DNA from: Pseudopyrenochaeta lycopersici
Taxonomy: Eukaryota > Ascomycota > Dothideomycetes > Pleosporales > Pseudopyrenochaetaceae
Direction: 5' to 3'
Assembly: GCA_003313425.1 (NCBI GenBank)
Contig: NHZP01000002.1
Span: 1,798,001-1,862,000 of the forward strand
DNA length: 64,000 bases
The notes under the pieces are model-generated. The model worked only from the letters and a program-made list of their open reading frames with translations, was not told the origin of the DNA and searched no databases. The position numbers were made by a program, and so were the translations under genes. Shown piece by piece: positions 44,825 to 57,394 of the stretch (its first letter is position 1; each line of letters starts with the position of its first letter).

Positions 44825-47800
44825 ATGCGTCTTCTGCGGATTGAGGGCGAGGGCGAGTTCAGCCTTGTCGAATATGTAGGAAGAGATATTCCCCAGTATG
44901 CGATCCTTTCGCATACATGGGGTGAGGATCACGAAGAGGTCAGCTTTAGAGACTTTGTAAAAGGCCTGGGCAAGAGCAAGACAGGTTATGGCAAGCTCAT
45001 CTTTTGCGGAAAGCAAGCTGCCAGGGACAATCTGCAGTACTTTTGGGTGGATACCTGTTGTATCGACAAATCAAGTAGCGCCGAGCTCCAAGAAGCTATT
45101 AACTCTATGTTCCAGTGGTATCGCAACGCTAATAAGTGCTACGCATATTTATCTGACATTTCGATTGTTAGCTCAGACAGAAAGGGTCATTTATTTCAAC
45201 GAGCTTTCCAAAATAGCAGGTGGCTGACTCGGGGATGGACCCTCCAAGAACTTCTTGCCCCAACATCCGTAGAGTTCTTTTCTGTGGAAGGCGAGCGACT
45301 TGGTGATACGGCGTCATTGCTACGAGAGATCCACAACGCTACTGGAATATCTCCCCAAGCTCTTCAGGGCCGTCCTCTATCTCAGTTTAGTGTTGACACG
45401 CGGCTGTCATGGGCAGAGAAGCGAGTGACAAAACGGGAGGAAGACAAAGCGTACTCACTACTAGGGATCTTTCAAGTTCACATGCCCCTGATATATGGCG
45501 AAGGAGAAGAGAATGCGTTTAGGCGGCTCCGAGAAGAAATTGGCAGGTCTGCGAAGGATCTCCTACAGCCACAAGCCTCAATTCAGCCTCACAGAATGCA
45601 GACAGATACGGTTCGGAGCTTGCAGGGAAGTTTCCCAGGTCAGTAATACATTTATTCTTTGATAGACTGGGTTGCCGTGGCATTGTAATGGCCTGCGGTT
45701 GTATTCAATTGTATTTGCGAATTAATAACATTCGACAGCGTCTTGGATCATTCCACTCCCAAAACCACGCTCCTTCATTGGTCGGAGGACACAGCTCGCC
45801 CGCCTCAGTGCACACGTTTTGTCTGGAGGCGGCGAACATCTCGCCATTTACGGCCTCGGTGGCTGTGGAAAGACGGCCCTTGCTGTTGAGTTTGCATATA
45901 AGATTAAAGAGCAGCATCCGCCATGCTCTGTCTTCTGGGTGCCAGCGGTGAGTCAAGAGAGCTTCGAGCAGGCGTATCTCAATATAGGATTGCGTTTGTG
46001 TATACCAGGTATTGCAGATAACAACGTCGACGTTAAAAAACTTGTTAAGGCGAGACTAAGCGACGAAAGTGCCGGGCCCTGGTTAATAATCATAGATAAT
46101 GCGGACGACCTAAGCGTCCTTTTTGACCCAATAGAAGGGCGGAGTGGTGCAGATCGACTAATTGACTACCTTCCGCTCGGCTCTCGAGGATCAATTATCT
46201 TCACCACCCGAACTCGAGCTACTGCAATCAAGTTAGCTGAGAGCAATGTCATAGCGCTAGGCGAATTAGACAAAGACGAGGCAAGGGATTTGCTGAAAAC
46301 ACGTTTACTCCGGGAGCATCAGCATCAGCTCCAGGAAGATGGAAAGACGGTTGACGAGTTTCTCGAGATGCTCGCTTTCCTCGCTCTTGCTATCGTTCAA
46401 GCTGTGGCCTTCGTCAACACGAACGATATTTCACTTTCTGACTATATTTCTTGCTACAAATCTAGCGAGAGCGACGCTATTAATCTCCTCGGCAAGGAGT
46501 TTGAAGACAAGGGTAGGTATAAAAATATCAAGAACCCAGTTGCTACGACGTGGTACATCTCTTTCGAGCACATCCGGAAAGGCTGTAAACTAGCTGCGGA
46601 CTATCTATCGTTCATGGCATGCGTATCTAATAACGACATACTATCGGCAATGCTACCGTCAAATGGCTCTAAGTTAGATCATACAGAGGCGATTGGAGTG
46701 TTAAAGGCATATGCTTTTGTCACCGAGCGTCAACAGCGAGTCAATCTACAAAGGCAGACAGATATCAAGTCATTTGATGTCCACCCGCTGGTACACCTAG
46801 CAATGCGAGGTTGGCTAAAGGCAGACGGCCAGTGGAGATTTTGGGAAGGCAAGGCATTAAGGCGGCTAGTAGAGATAGTGCCTTTCGGAGGGTATGAGAG
46901 CAGGGAGGTCTGGACAGCATATCTGCCCCATGCCACACATGTAGCGAATGTGGCTGAAGTATATGACACAGAAGACAGAATCATGCTGTTGGAACGAATA
47001 GGATGGTGCGAACATACGTTAGGACGATTCGAGGCTGCAGCGCGGGCCCATCGACAGGTCCTCGAACGAAGAGACAGGGTATTAGGGAAAGAGCACATAG
47101 ACACATTGTGGAGCATGAGCGAGTTAGCGCGGGCGCTAAGCCGCCAGGGGAAGTACGCAGAGGCGGAGCAGATGAATCAAGAAGCGCTATCGCTTAACAA
47201 GAAGTTATTAGGAAAAGAGCATATAGATACTTTAACAAGCATGGACAATTTAGCCGTAGTGCTAAGAAATCAGGGGAAGTTTACGGACGCAGAGGAGATG
47301 CATCGAGAGTCACTAGCATTGAGCAAGAAAGTGTTGGGAAAGAAGCATCTAGACACGTTAATCTGCATGGACAACTTAGCCCTAGCACTAAGTGGCCAGG
47401 GGAAATATGCAGAGGCAGAGAGGATGCATCAAGAGGCACTAACACTCATGGAAGAGGTATTAGGAAACGAGCACGTAGACACATTGAGAACAAAAAGCAG
47501 TTTAGCTGCAATCCTATGCAACCAGGGAAGATTCCTAAAGGCAGAGATCATGCATCAAGAAGTCCTTGCGCTCAGGAGAGATATCATAGGGAAGCAGCAC
47601 CCCGATACGCTAACAAGCATGAGCAATATAGCTCTAGCACTAGCTAGCCAGGGAAAATTCGCAGAAGCCGAGAAGATGTATCAAGAAACACTAGCACTGC
47701 GGGAAGAGGTGTTGGGAAAGGAGCATCCAGACACATTAAAAACTAAAGGGAGTTTAGTTACAATCCTGTGCAGTCAGGGAAAGTACTCAACGGCAGAGAA

Positions 47801-48622
47801 AATGCATCGAGAGATATTAGCATTAAGGGAGAAGCTGTTAGGAAAGCAGCACCCAGATACACTAGCAAGCATGAACAGCCTAGGTTTGGCACTAGCTAGC
47901 CAGAACAAATATGGAGAGGCAGAGAAGATATATCAGAAGACTCTATCGCTAAGGGAACAGGTGTTAGGAAAGGAACACCCAGACACGTTAAAATGTAAAA
48001 GCAATCTAGCGGTAACCCTAGGCAGCCTGAAGAAGTACAAAGAAGCAGAGGAGATGCAGCAAGAGGTATTAGCGTTGAGGGAGAAGCTGTTAGGAAGGCA
48101 GCACCCAGATACCTTGGCAAGCATGAGCAACCTAGGTTCGGCACTAAGTAGCCAGGGCAAATATGCAGAGGCAGAGAAGATTTATCAGGAGAATCTATCA
48201 CTAAGGGAACAAGTGTTAGGAAAGGAGCACCCAGAAACGCTGACTAGCATGAACAATCTAGCCCTAGCAATAAGTGGCCAGGGCAAATACGCGGAGGCAG
48301 AGAAAATACAAAAACGTTAGCGACAAGGGAGAGGGTGTTAGGAAAGGAACACCCACACACACTGTTGAGTGTCAACTGGCTTGCATATCTGTATCAACGC
48401 CAACAGCAGTACGAAGTTGCTTCAGTGTTCTACGAGCGAGCCTGCACAGGCTTTCAGCTCACACTTGGGCCAGACCATCCAAGGACTCGAACATGCATGG
48501 AAGCCTACGCCGCCAACCAACGGTTGATAAACCAGCAAGCTTCAGCGGACACCGTGCAACAGTCCAGCGATCTAGAGCCGGAGCCTATGCGACCTGGTCC
48601 TGGAGGCTCCGATGTGCTGTGA
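44825..48622 (+). CDS. HET / NB-ARC / TPR NLR-type protein, frame-shifted in the repeats
   Basis: Fungal NLR-like STAND protein of the heterokaryon-incompatibility type. Exon 1 is 44825-45638 with a HET domain (~residues 20-160: YAILSHTWGED, FWVDTCCIDKSSS, SRWLTRGWTLQELLAP). A 100-nt intron (GTCAGT..GACAG) leads to exon 2 at 45739, which opens IIPLPKPRSFIGRRTQL. The NB-ARC domain has P-loop IYGLGGCGKTALAVEF, Walker B WLIIIDNADD and SRGSIIFTTR. Ten 42-residue TPR units of the kinesin-light-chain type (LGKEHPDTL..QGKYAEAEK) follow at 47.08-48.32 kb. The frame then stops at 48320. Two further units (LGKEHPHTL, LGPDHPRTR) continue in another frame to 48622. A net loss of 1 or 4 nt near 48308-48315 explains this. 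The protein is about 1,130 residues if truncated, or longer if the shift is an error. Confidence 0.87.
47080..48300 (+). repeat. 126-bp coding repeats (TPR units) with a 252-bp higher-order period
   Basis: Units of 42 codons. From about 47.58 kb the units alternate in type (GKQHPDTL.. then GKEHPDTLK..), giving an 84-codon dimer repeated about three times, more alike between dimers than between neighbours. Confidence 0.85.
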
Positions 48623-49110
48623 CTGGCGTTGCAACAGATAAGGATATGGCCAGGGAATACAATGAAATCATGTAATTCTATTACAACATTCGGAAATCAA
48701 AATTGCAGGAACAGAACGTTTGTCTTGGACTTGTACACGTGAGTTGATCTGTCAATAGAAACTGCTTTATAGAAGAACCTGTTTCGCCGTTTGTGCTCTA
48801 CTTGCAATGTGACTTGATTTCGTGAGAATCACACATCTGGAGGACTGTGGTGAAATGCGAGTAAAATGCACAGAGATTATTGAGTAGTTAAAGGAAACGC
48901 AAAGTAAAGCCAGTTTCAGCAAAAGGAGGGCCTTGAACAGTACAACGAAACTTCGAGGCTCAGCGTGGTCTGCAACTCTTCGACCGATAAACCGGTGACG
49001 AGGACTTCTTAATAGCTTGTTGAGTAGACACATTTGAGCTGTAATTCTGACGGACCCTAAATAAATTGCCTTGGAAGATTGTGACGAAGACCTCACCTGT
49101 GCTGAAGGAC
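48623..49110. other. intergenic between converging HET genes
   Basis: 488 bp between the NLR and the second HET gene. Only short open frames without motifs. Confidence 0.45.
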
Positions 49111-50928
49111 TTAGACCAAAAATCCAGTGCGTAATTCCTTCCCTTGGCTTCGAAATTCTTTCATCGCATCGATTGCCGTGACACCGTGGAAATAGCTCTC
49201 GCCAACCAGCTCGAGCTCATCTTTTGACTCAGTTAAGACTTTGGGCCTCATGACAAACGGCACTGCACCACCTGACACTAGGCACACTAGATCACCCGGG
49301 AGTGTATTTGGAGGCACCAAACCCACCATACCATTCTGCGTTATACAAAAAGCGCGGTTCCACGATGTGATCAACATCATGTTGAACCAGTCCATCATTG
49401 TGGCTACTGTGCGATCCATTGGGTCACGATACTGGTCTTGGTATTGCTCGATATTATCGAAGAGAGAAGTGGGTGGAACTCCACAATTTCTGGACAATGT
49501 ATATTTGTATCTTAGGTACCCATGGTACCAGTCTTCTGGAGGTCGAGTCCTGACACTAGTGGAATTTGCCGTGGTGGTACGCCAGAAGGCTTCGAACAAG
49601 GACACGCTAGGAAGCGGAGGAACTGTCATAGGATACGGGTTTTGTGCACCAGCAACGGCCATTCGTTCTGCTGCATCAAACCATGCTATTAGCCGTTCCG
49701 ACTCAACTTGGCTCCCAACACCAATCAACGGCTCGCTGACCTGCTCAATCACATCTAGGTCGAAAAACTGCAATTGTAATTTCCCGTTGTCGTGCAAGCT
49801 TAATCCTCTTTCGTTGAGTGCCACTGTCTGTGGGCCCTCATAGAAATACCAATACAGTGGTTGGGCCACAGGCATAAGAGTCCAATCAGGGACGTAAGAC
49901 GGAAGGCCTGGAAGACTTCGATCAAAGCCGCACCCTGCTTTACAAAACAATTCAAACGTCCCATATTTCAGCAAAATTTTCTTAACAGCATTTGTGAGAA
50001 CTTCATTGACAGGCGCGGCGTAGTCTGGATGAAGATCCAGCTCATCAATGTCGGAGGAGAGAGCGCACAAGCCAAAGATGCAGTCCCTCGTGTTTGTCGC
50101 TTTTCGCCACCAACATTGAGGGAGAAGGTCCAGGAGGGAAAACCTCTCTGCTTCGTTTTCGAGGCTATCGCGCATCCATTGAATGATAGGTATCGCGTTA
50201 CATCCATCTGGCTGGCTAGTACTTGAATACATGCTTTCACCAGGTTTATGGAGGAACATCCCATAAAGCAAGCCATTATCATCGCCCAGTATGCCAATAC
50301 GGCTCCAGGGTATGGTGTGTCGTCCAAACTGGACAACGACTTCCCGACCTAGAACCACTTCTTGAAGAGTCCAGATCCGCGACCACCAGGGATGCGACAG
50401 AAAGTTTCTTAATTCAATCCACTCAGGCGATCTTAGCCTTGACTGATGGAGTGATTGCATTGTCTGAACAGTGTTCGTGCCTTCATTGAGCTGAACATGC
50501 AGCTCATCAAGCAAGCCTACAGCCAAGTCCGCATCACCTCTAGGCGGCGATAACCAAACAACAACTCGTGAGGCATTTCTATACACATCCTTCATGAGAA
50601 GGATTTGATGCTGTTTCTCCTTCAGGTCCTCTTGATTGATGCAGATTGCGTCAATCCACATAAGACGAGAGGAAACAGGATCTCGAAGCTCAACGAGGCC
50701 ATCATAGGCATTTCCGAACGCGATAAATCTCTTCCCATTGATTTCAATCGGATTCTTGGAAGCGTTGTCTCCCCAGGTGTAAGACAATGCTTCGTAGGGT
50801 GGTAATGAGGATAGGTCGAATATCTGCAGCGAGCAGGAAAGCGGATCCTCTATGCTGCCTGGATGAATTGTGAGAAGCCTGATCTGAGACCGAGCATCGC
50901 TAAAAGCCTCGAACACATAATCTAACAT
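49111..50928 (-). CDS. HET-domain protein
   Basis: Single exon, 605 residues. The HET domain occupies ~40-190 with the classic blocks PPYEALSYTWGD, RLMWIDAICINQED..EK and HPWWSRIWTLQEVVLG. The long C-terminal region (~200-605) is of the HET-6/HET-7-like kind, with blocks such as CWWRKATNTRDCIFGLCAL, DLHPDYAAPV, LPSYVPDWT and, near the end, LVPPNTLPGDLVCLVSGG. Such proteins act in self/non-self recognition and can trigger cell death of fused hyphae; many paralogs exist with unknown partners. It lies tail to tail with the NLR gene, so this is a small HET cluster. Confidence 0.93.
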   Translation of the reverse strand: MLDYVFEAFSDARSQIRLLTIHPGSIEDPLSCSLQIFDLSSLPPYEALSYTWGDNASKNPIEINGKRFIAFGNAYDGLVELRDPVSSRLMWIDAICINQEDLKEKQHQILLMKDVYRNASRVVVWLSPPRGDADLAVGLLDELHVQLNEGTNTVQTMQSLHQSRLRSPEWIELRNFLSHPWWSRIWTLQEVVLGREVVVQFGRHTIPWSRIGILGDDNGLLYGMFLHKPGESMYSSTSQPDGCNAIPIIQWMRDSLENEAERFSLLDLLPQCWWRKATNTRDCIFGLCALSSDIDELDLHPDYAAPVNEVLTNAVKKILLKYGTFELFCKAGCGFDRSLPGLPSYVPDWTLMPVAQPLYWYFYEGPQTVALNERGLSLHDNGKLQLQFFDLDVIEQVSEPLIGVGSQVESERLIAWFDAAERMAVAGAQNPYPMTVPPLPSVSLFEAFWRTTTANSTSVRTRPPEDWYHGYLRYKYTLSRNCGVPPTSLFDNIEQYQDQYRDPMDRTVATMMDWFNMMLITSWNRAFCITQNGMVGLVPPNTLPGDLVCLVSGGAVPFVMRPKVLTESKDELELVGESYFHGVTAIDAMKEFRSQGKELRTGFLV

Positions 50929-51799
50929 TTTTGAGAGAGCAAGGAAGTCTTATTGGTATTGACAAAAGAATACCACTACTTGTTGCCGCAAGGCTGAATC
51001 AGTAGAGCTCATGAACGTGGGCCGCGTGTGGCTACAATCGTACCTAGAAAGGTTACCAGGCTTTCTCGGCCCCCTTTACCTCTGTAATTTTACAAGGACT
51101 TGTTGAATCCAGAGTGCACTACGGAACACTATGAGAGTGACTGTGAGAACGATCCTTCGAACCCAAGGCTGCAAACGCCAAGGCACTAAACTAAAAATAG
51201 ACCTACCTTTGTATACAATATGCTCATAGTCATTCCTCGTGGACATGCCCTATCTGCTGGTATGGCCATACATTACTCATCCAATAGTCTCAACTCTTTC
51301 TCTATAATTCTGTTCTCAAAGAATCTTAGTATTCGGCCACACTGGCCCAATTCCACGCCTTCCCTTCGTCATCCAGAGTATTGATGATTTTCGGGAACGA
51401 AGTCAAAAAGGAGAACAGCCATACCCTCTGTCGAACGCGAAAGCCTTGTGGTAAATGAATTTGGACCGTCATATCTAGTTGGCGGCTCTTCAAACGCACC
51501 GTACAATGGAGGAACAGGCCACGCGATCGACCAGTATATAAAACAGATTGTGGCTTACTCCACACACTGAACAGTCTCAGTCGTATTAATTATCATAGGA
51601 AGTCCGACTAACAAGATACAGATGAGGGTTGCAGCCTATAATGCCAATAATTGATACAGAGCGTAGACAAGTGGCCGCAAACCTTTCATTCGACATCCAC
51701 TGCCAGCTCGATTACACAGCTCACAATGTAGCGTGAATGGATCGTCGAGCAAACTTAGTTGAGCATAATCAAACATAGTTATACAGTCCATATACATAT
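50929..51799. other. intergenic
   Basis: 0.87 kb between the second HET gene's start and the Mmc1-like gene's stop. A 79-codon - frame at 51326-51565 lacks any supporting motif and was not called. Confidence 0.45.
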
Positions 51800-53827
51800 C
51801 TATCTTATATTCCCTGCTCTCGTGCCAGGCTTACTGATCCTCTCTAGCGCCTCTCTCACTCTCCGCACAGCCTCCCGAGCCTCTCTCCTCTCTACAGCAC
51901 CCTCGTCCTCGATTTCCTTCTTCACACCCCGGCTCTTCACAATCAGCCTCACAACATCCTCAGTGCCCTTCAGTGTCCGCCGGCCTTCCTCCTTAGCAGT
52001 GCCCTGCCATGTCTCCCTGGCACCCTCCCATAACTTCTGCATCCGTCTTAGTGAGAATGTCAAGCCTAAGGCTGCGACGGCAGAGGCTTCGAAGACAGAA
52101 ATTGAGGACACGGAAAGGTAGAGCAAGGCGGAGAGCGCGGACGAGAGTGACGTCGTGGAAAAGGTCTGAAGGATGAGTCGTTGCGCTAGAGCTTGGAGTG
52201 GAGGTACGATGCCATTAATGAGTTCTGCGCGAGCGATAGATATGCGTTCCGGCCAGGGCTGCTGTTGGCGCACTTCTGTAGTCAGGTCCGTCCGTGGATT
52301 TTCGGCTGTGGGGGCAGTATCCTGGGTGGTCACTTCTGGTATGTCGGTGACCACAAGCTTCTGAGCATCTTCCGGGAAGCCAGCTTGGTTCATTCTTCCT
52401 GCGAGGTAGATACTGTTCTTTTCAGCGGAGACAAGCCATCTTCGCTCCAGTATCTCTGAACTGATCATCGTCACATCATCCACGCGCCAAAATAGCTTCC
52501 ACCAGGACAGCTTATGCCAATTTCTCGACGAGAATGCTTCGTCAAGTTCATCTCTCAACTCAGTGTGCGACTTCTCAGCCCAGGATTCGAGATGTCCGAT
52601 AATGGAATCGGTGGCTTCTTGGTCAGTGGGTACCAAGGCGAGCTTCTGGAGTTGGGCTGTGTCTTCCTTCGTAACATTGGCCTCTACGTCTGAGGCGATG
52701 GAGGATATAAGCAACTTCATGGCCGGCTTAATGGGCTCGGACGGCTGGAGGTCTTGAATGATCCATTTCGATAGTGCTGGCAGGCCGCTTCTAAACCAGC
52801 CGTGCTCGTAATCGAGTGAATTTTGAATTGACTCACGGAGAGTAGCGAGTGCTTTTGCGCCGACCTCAGCATTAATGGCAACACTCCCGGTCTGCGTTTC
52901 TGGATCTATCTCTGTGGACGGCGCCGGTAGGTCCACAGCCACCTTTACCATGTCGCTCACATCCGCAGTGCCGTCCGCTATGAATCGTCCAAAGGCGATG
53001 GCGCTGTCGAGTCCCTCGCCTAGTATCAAGGTCTTGTGAACGGGGTATGGGACAGGCAGACCTCTCGCAGAGGTAGCTTGCAGCTTTGGTACCAGGAGCG
53101 ACTCAGTCGAACTCTCTGTTGAGGTAGATATAATTGTGTTCGCGGTGTTGACATTCAAAGACGAGACCAGTATTTCGAGGTTATGTGACTTTAAGACTCG
53201 TGAGGGCACAGGAAGGACTTTGTACAGTGGCGTTGGGGTATTGACATCAGATTCGTCTCCATGCCTTGTAAACAGATTAGCAGGTGCTCTCTTTCCCATT
53301 CCGAGTTGTACTGCACTTACTTTAGTAGCACGGCCCTCTCGTTGCCATCGCCAGTCTTCTCCAATTCCTTTTCCCATAGCTCCTCGGCACCAAGCGGGTC
53401 CGCAAGTAACAATCGTGCTAATCGTTGTGCGCTTACTTGGCTATTCAGACCAAGGACTGTATTGTCTTGTTAGTTTCACGCGTCACTTGCCCTGCGCACG
53501 TGTGAATTTCATACCAGCAATCCTCGTCACGGCATCCTGCGCGGCCAGCCCTCGCAGAGCCAATTGCAGTCTGCTTATATTGACATAGGTCTCCGCAGCT
53601 CCGCTTAGCGCCGACAGTGCATCGTACAGCTCCTTGTTCTTCGGTGGGATGTTTGGTCGTAGATTTATCGCGGTCGGCGACACATGGGTTGATGCGGATC
53701 GGATGCGGAGGTTTGGGGGGCACAAGTTTGGTGCATTGCGACAATGAAGCGCAAGCGGTAATCGTTCAATTGCTCGTCCTGTGCGAAGGCAATTCGATCG
53801 CGGCGCAAAGGCCACCCATGGAGGCAT
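51800..53827 (-). CDS. probable mitochondrial protein of the Mmc1 type
   Basis: Three exons: 53827-53515, 53456-53321 and 53264-51800, giving 637 residues. The N-terminus (MPPWVAFAPRSNCLRTGR.., then NLRIRSASTHVS) is rich in Arg/Ser and lacks acids, as in mitochondrial presequences. The middle contains LRDELDEAFSSRNWHKLSWW followed by KLFWRVDDV, a block I associate with fungal Mmc1 C-terminal-domain proteins; this is from memory and not certain. Near ~530-560 a hydrophobic hairpin-like stretch (SALSALLYLSVSSISVFEAS, AVAALGLTF) suggests membrane anchoring. A charged helical tail follows (TAKEEGRRTLKGTEDVVRL). Exon 2 supplies VLGLNSQVSAQRLARLL and is missed if the gene is read as one frame. Confidence 0.68.
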
Positions 53828-54231
53828 CGGGCTTGAAGATGAGCATTCCTATCGTGGCTGCATTGTCGATGTTGACGTAGGGCTCTGCGGGCCGAAAAAT
53901 GGCCCGCGCTGGCACGTGCACATAACGTTCAAGGAAGCTCATATTCTACTCTCACGGACGGTAATGGACGACATAGGTCCATGTTAAGGATAGTTTTCAT
54001 TGAAAACGAGACATGAGCTCACTGAGAGCCGGGGCACTAGGCCAGCAAACTATTACCGTTCATCGTAAGTTAATATCCTCTAGGTCCCATCCATTTGGCC
54101 GGCAATACGCCTGCGCGATAAACTGATGACATTGATGGCCCGCCAATACAGAAATCAAAAGCCTACACGTCCTTCAGCTTCCGGGATTGCACTTCGGCTT
54201 CACTCTCAGACCGCGAGCGCCTGAATGGCAC
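53828..54231. other. intergenic between co-oriented genes
   Basis: About 0.4 kb holding the 3' end of calcineurin A and the promoter of the Mmc1-like gene. Nothing specific recognised. Confidence 0.4.
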
Positions 54232-56264
<2,033 letters not shown>

Positions 56265-57394
56265 GCTGGGCGACTGTGCAGCAAGCCGGGAGCTGTGAAT
56301 GCGGGAGAAAGATAGAGGAGAAGGCAACAAGAGGTAGTGGGGCGAGAGCGCAGGGACCTCCAGGCTCGAGTGGCGGCGCTGTGTGAAACGAAGGCCGAGG
56401 CTCGTCCGTGAGCTTCAACAGCGCGGAATAGGGCACTTCGAGTATTCGAGAGCGGAAGGTGTGTTATCTTTGTCGCGTGCTCGCTGTGCGCTGGCCGTGG
56501 GAGCTTAGGGCTGAAAGTAGGAATTCTGGAGGGGGAAGACGGTTTAGCTTGGCTCTGTCCCTGTGCGGCCACCCAATCAGAAACCCATCAACGTCATGAC
56601 CGGTGAATGGCTTTCCAGGTCTGGGGGTTATAGCGCAGCTTGTACTAATCACCTAGACACATTCTAGACGTTCCCTGTTCAGACCTGCATTATAACGTAC
56701 TTTGTCGTCACGGTTTGGGTCAAATCTAGATTTGACTGCCTGCTGGATAGCATTGCCATCCCCCCGTCTTGTCACTGTTTCATATAACATGACGCCTCGC
56801 TCCACTACTATTTGCATTTATACCCAGTGACTCTAAATATATGCAGAAACGTAGCAGGTCTAATATAGCAGCGATTAACTTCCCTTGAAGGACGAGGGGG
56901 GCATTACCCTGTTGGTGAAGTCGTCCGACCTCTTACTGCAATCAACTAAACATCACGAAGAGTCAGATAAACATCACGAAGGGTCAGATAAACATCACGA
57001 AGGGTCAGATAGGCAAGTGTGTTTCGCTGAATGAATGATCGTTTTCATTTGTTTTTTGTACACGGCAGGTACAGTGTTGTGCTCGGCCCATGACACGAGA
57101 CTTACCACAGCTCTTCTCCATAAAACAATAGGGCATGCCAGCTCAATCTAGAGTCGGGCATGAAAGAAAGAAGTGAAGATAAACGTAAAAGACAGAAGAA
57201 GAAAGCCTAAGCCAGACCCAAGTGGTGTCTTTGCCCAACGAGACGAGGTATATGAACAAGTAAATCGAAAGCCCAGCCCAACCTTATCCTACAAATCCAT
57301 GCATAGGTATCCGATCCGTTTTCCCAACTCCAAGTGATGCGTTACGTAGCCGACGCGGCTAGTCAGGGTATGTAGGAATGTCCTGAACCCAGGC
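56265..57394. other. intergenic, calcineurin promoter side
   Basis: About 1.1 kb upstream of CNA1 and downstream of the LPMO gene. It contains a three-copy 21-bp repeat. No gene is seen. Confidence 0.5.
56947..57009 (+). repeat. 21-bp tandem repeat, three copies
   Basis: Three head-to-tail copies of TAAACATCACGAAGGGTCAG plus one base. The first copy differs by a single G-to-A. It lies about 0.7 kb upstream of the calcineurin A start. Confidence 0.93.

Noticed and set aside
51326..51565. 79-codon - open frame
   Set aside because: Short, isolated, without signal peptide, membrane segment or motif.
56947..57009. CRISPR-like array
   Set aside because: Direct repeats are contiguous with no spacers, and the genome is eukaryotic.
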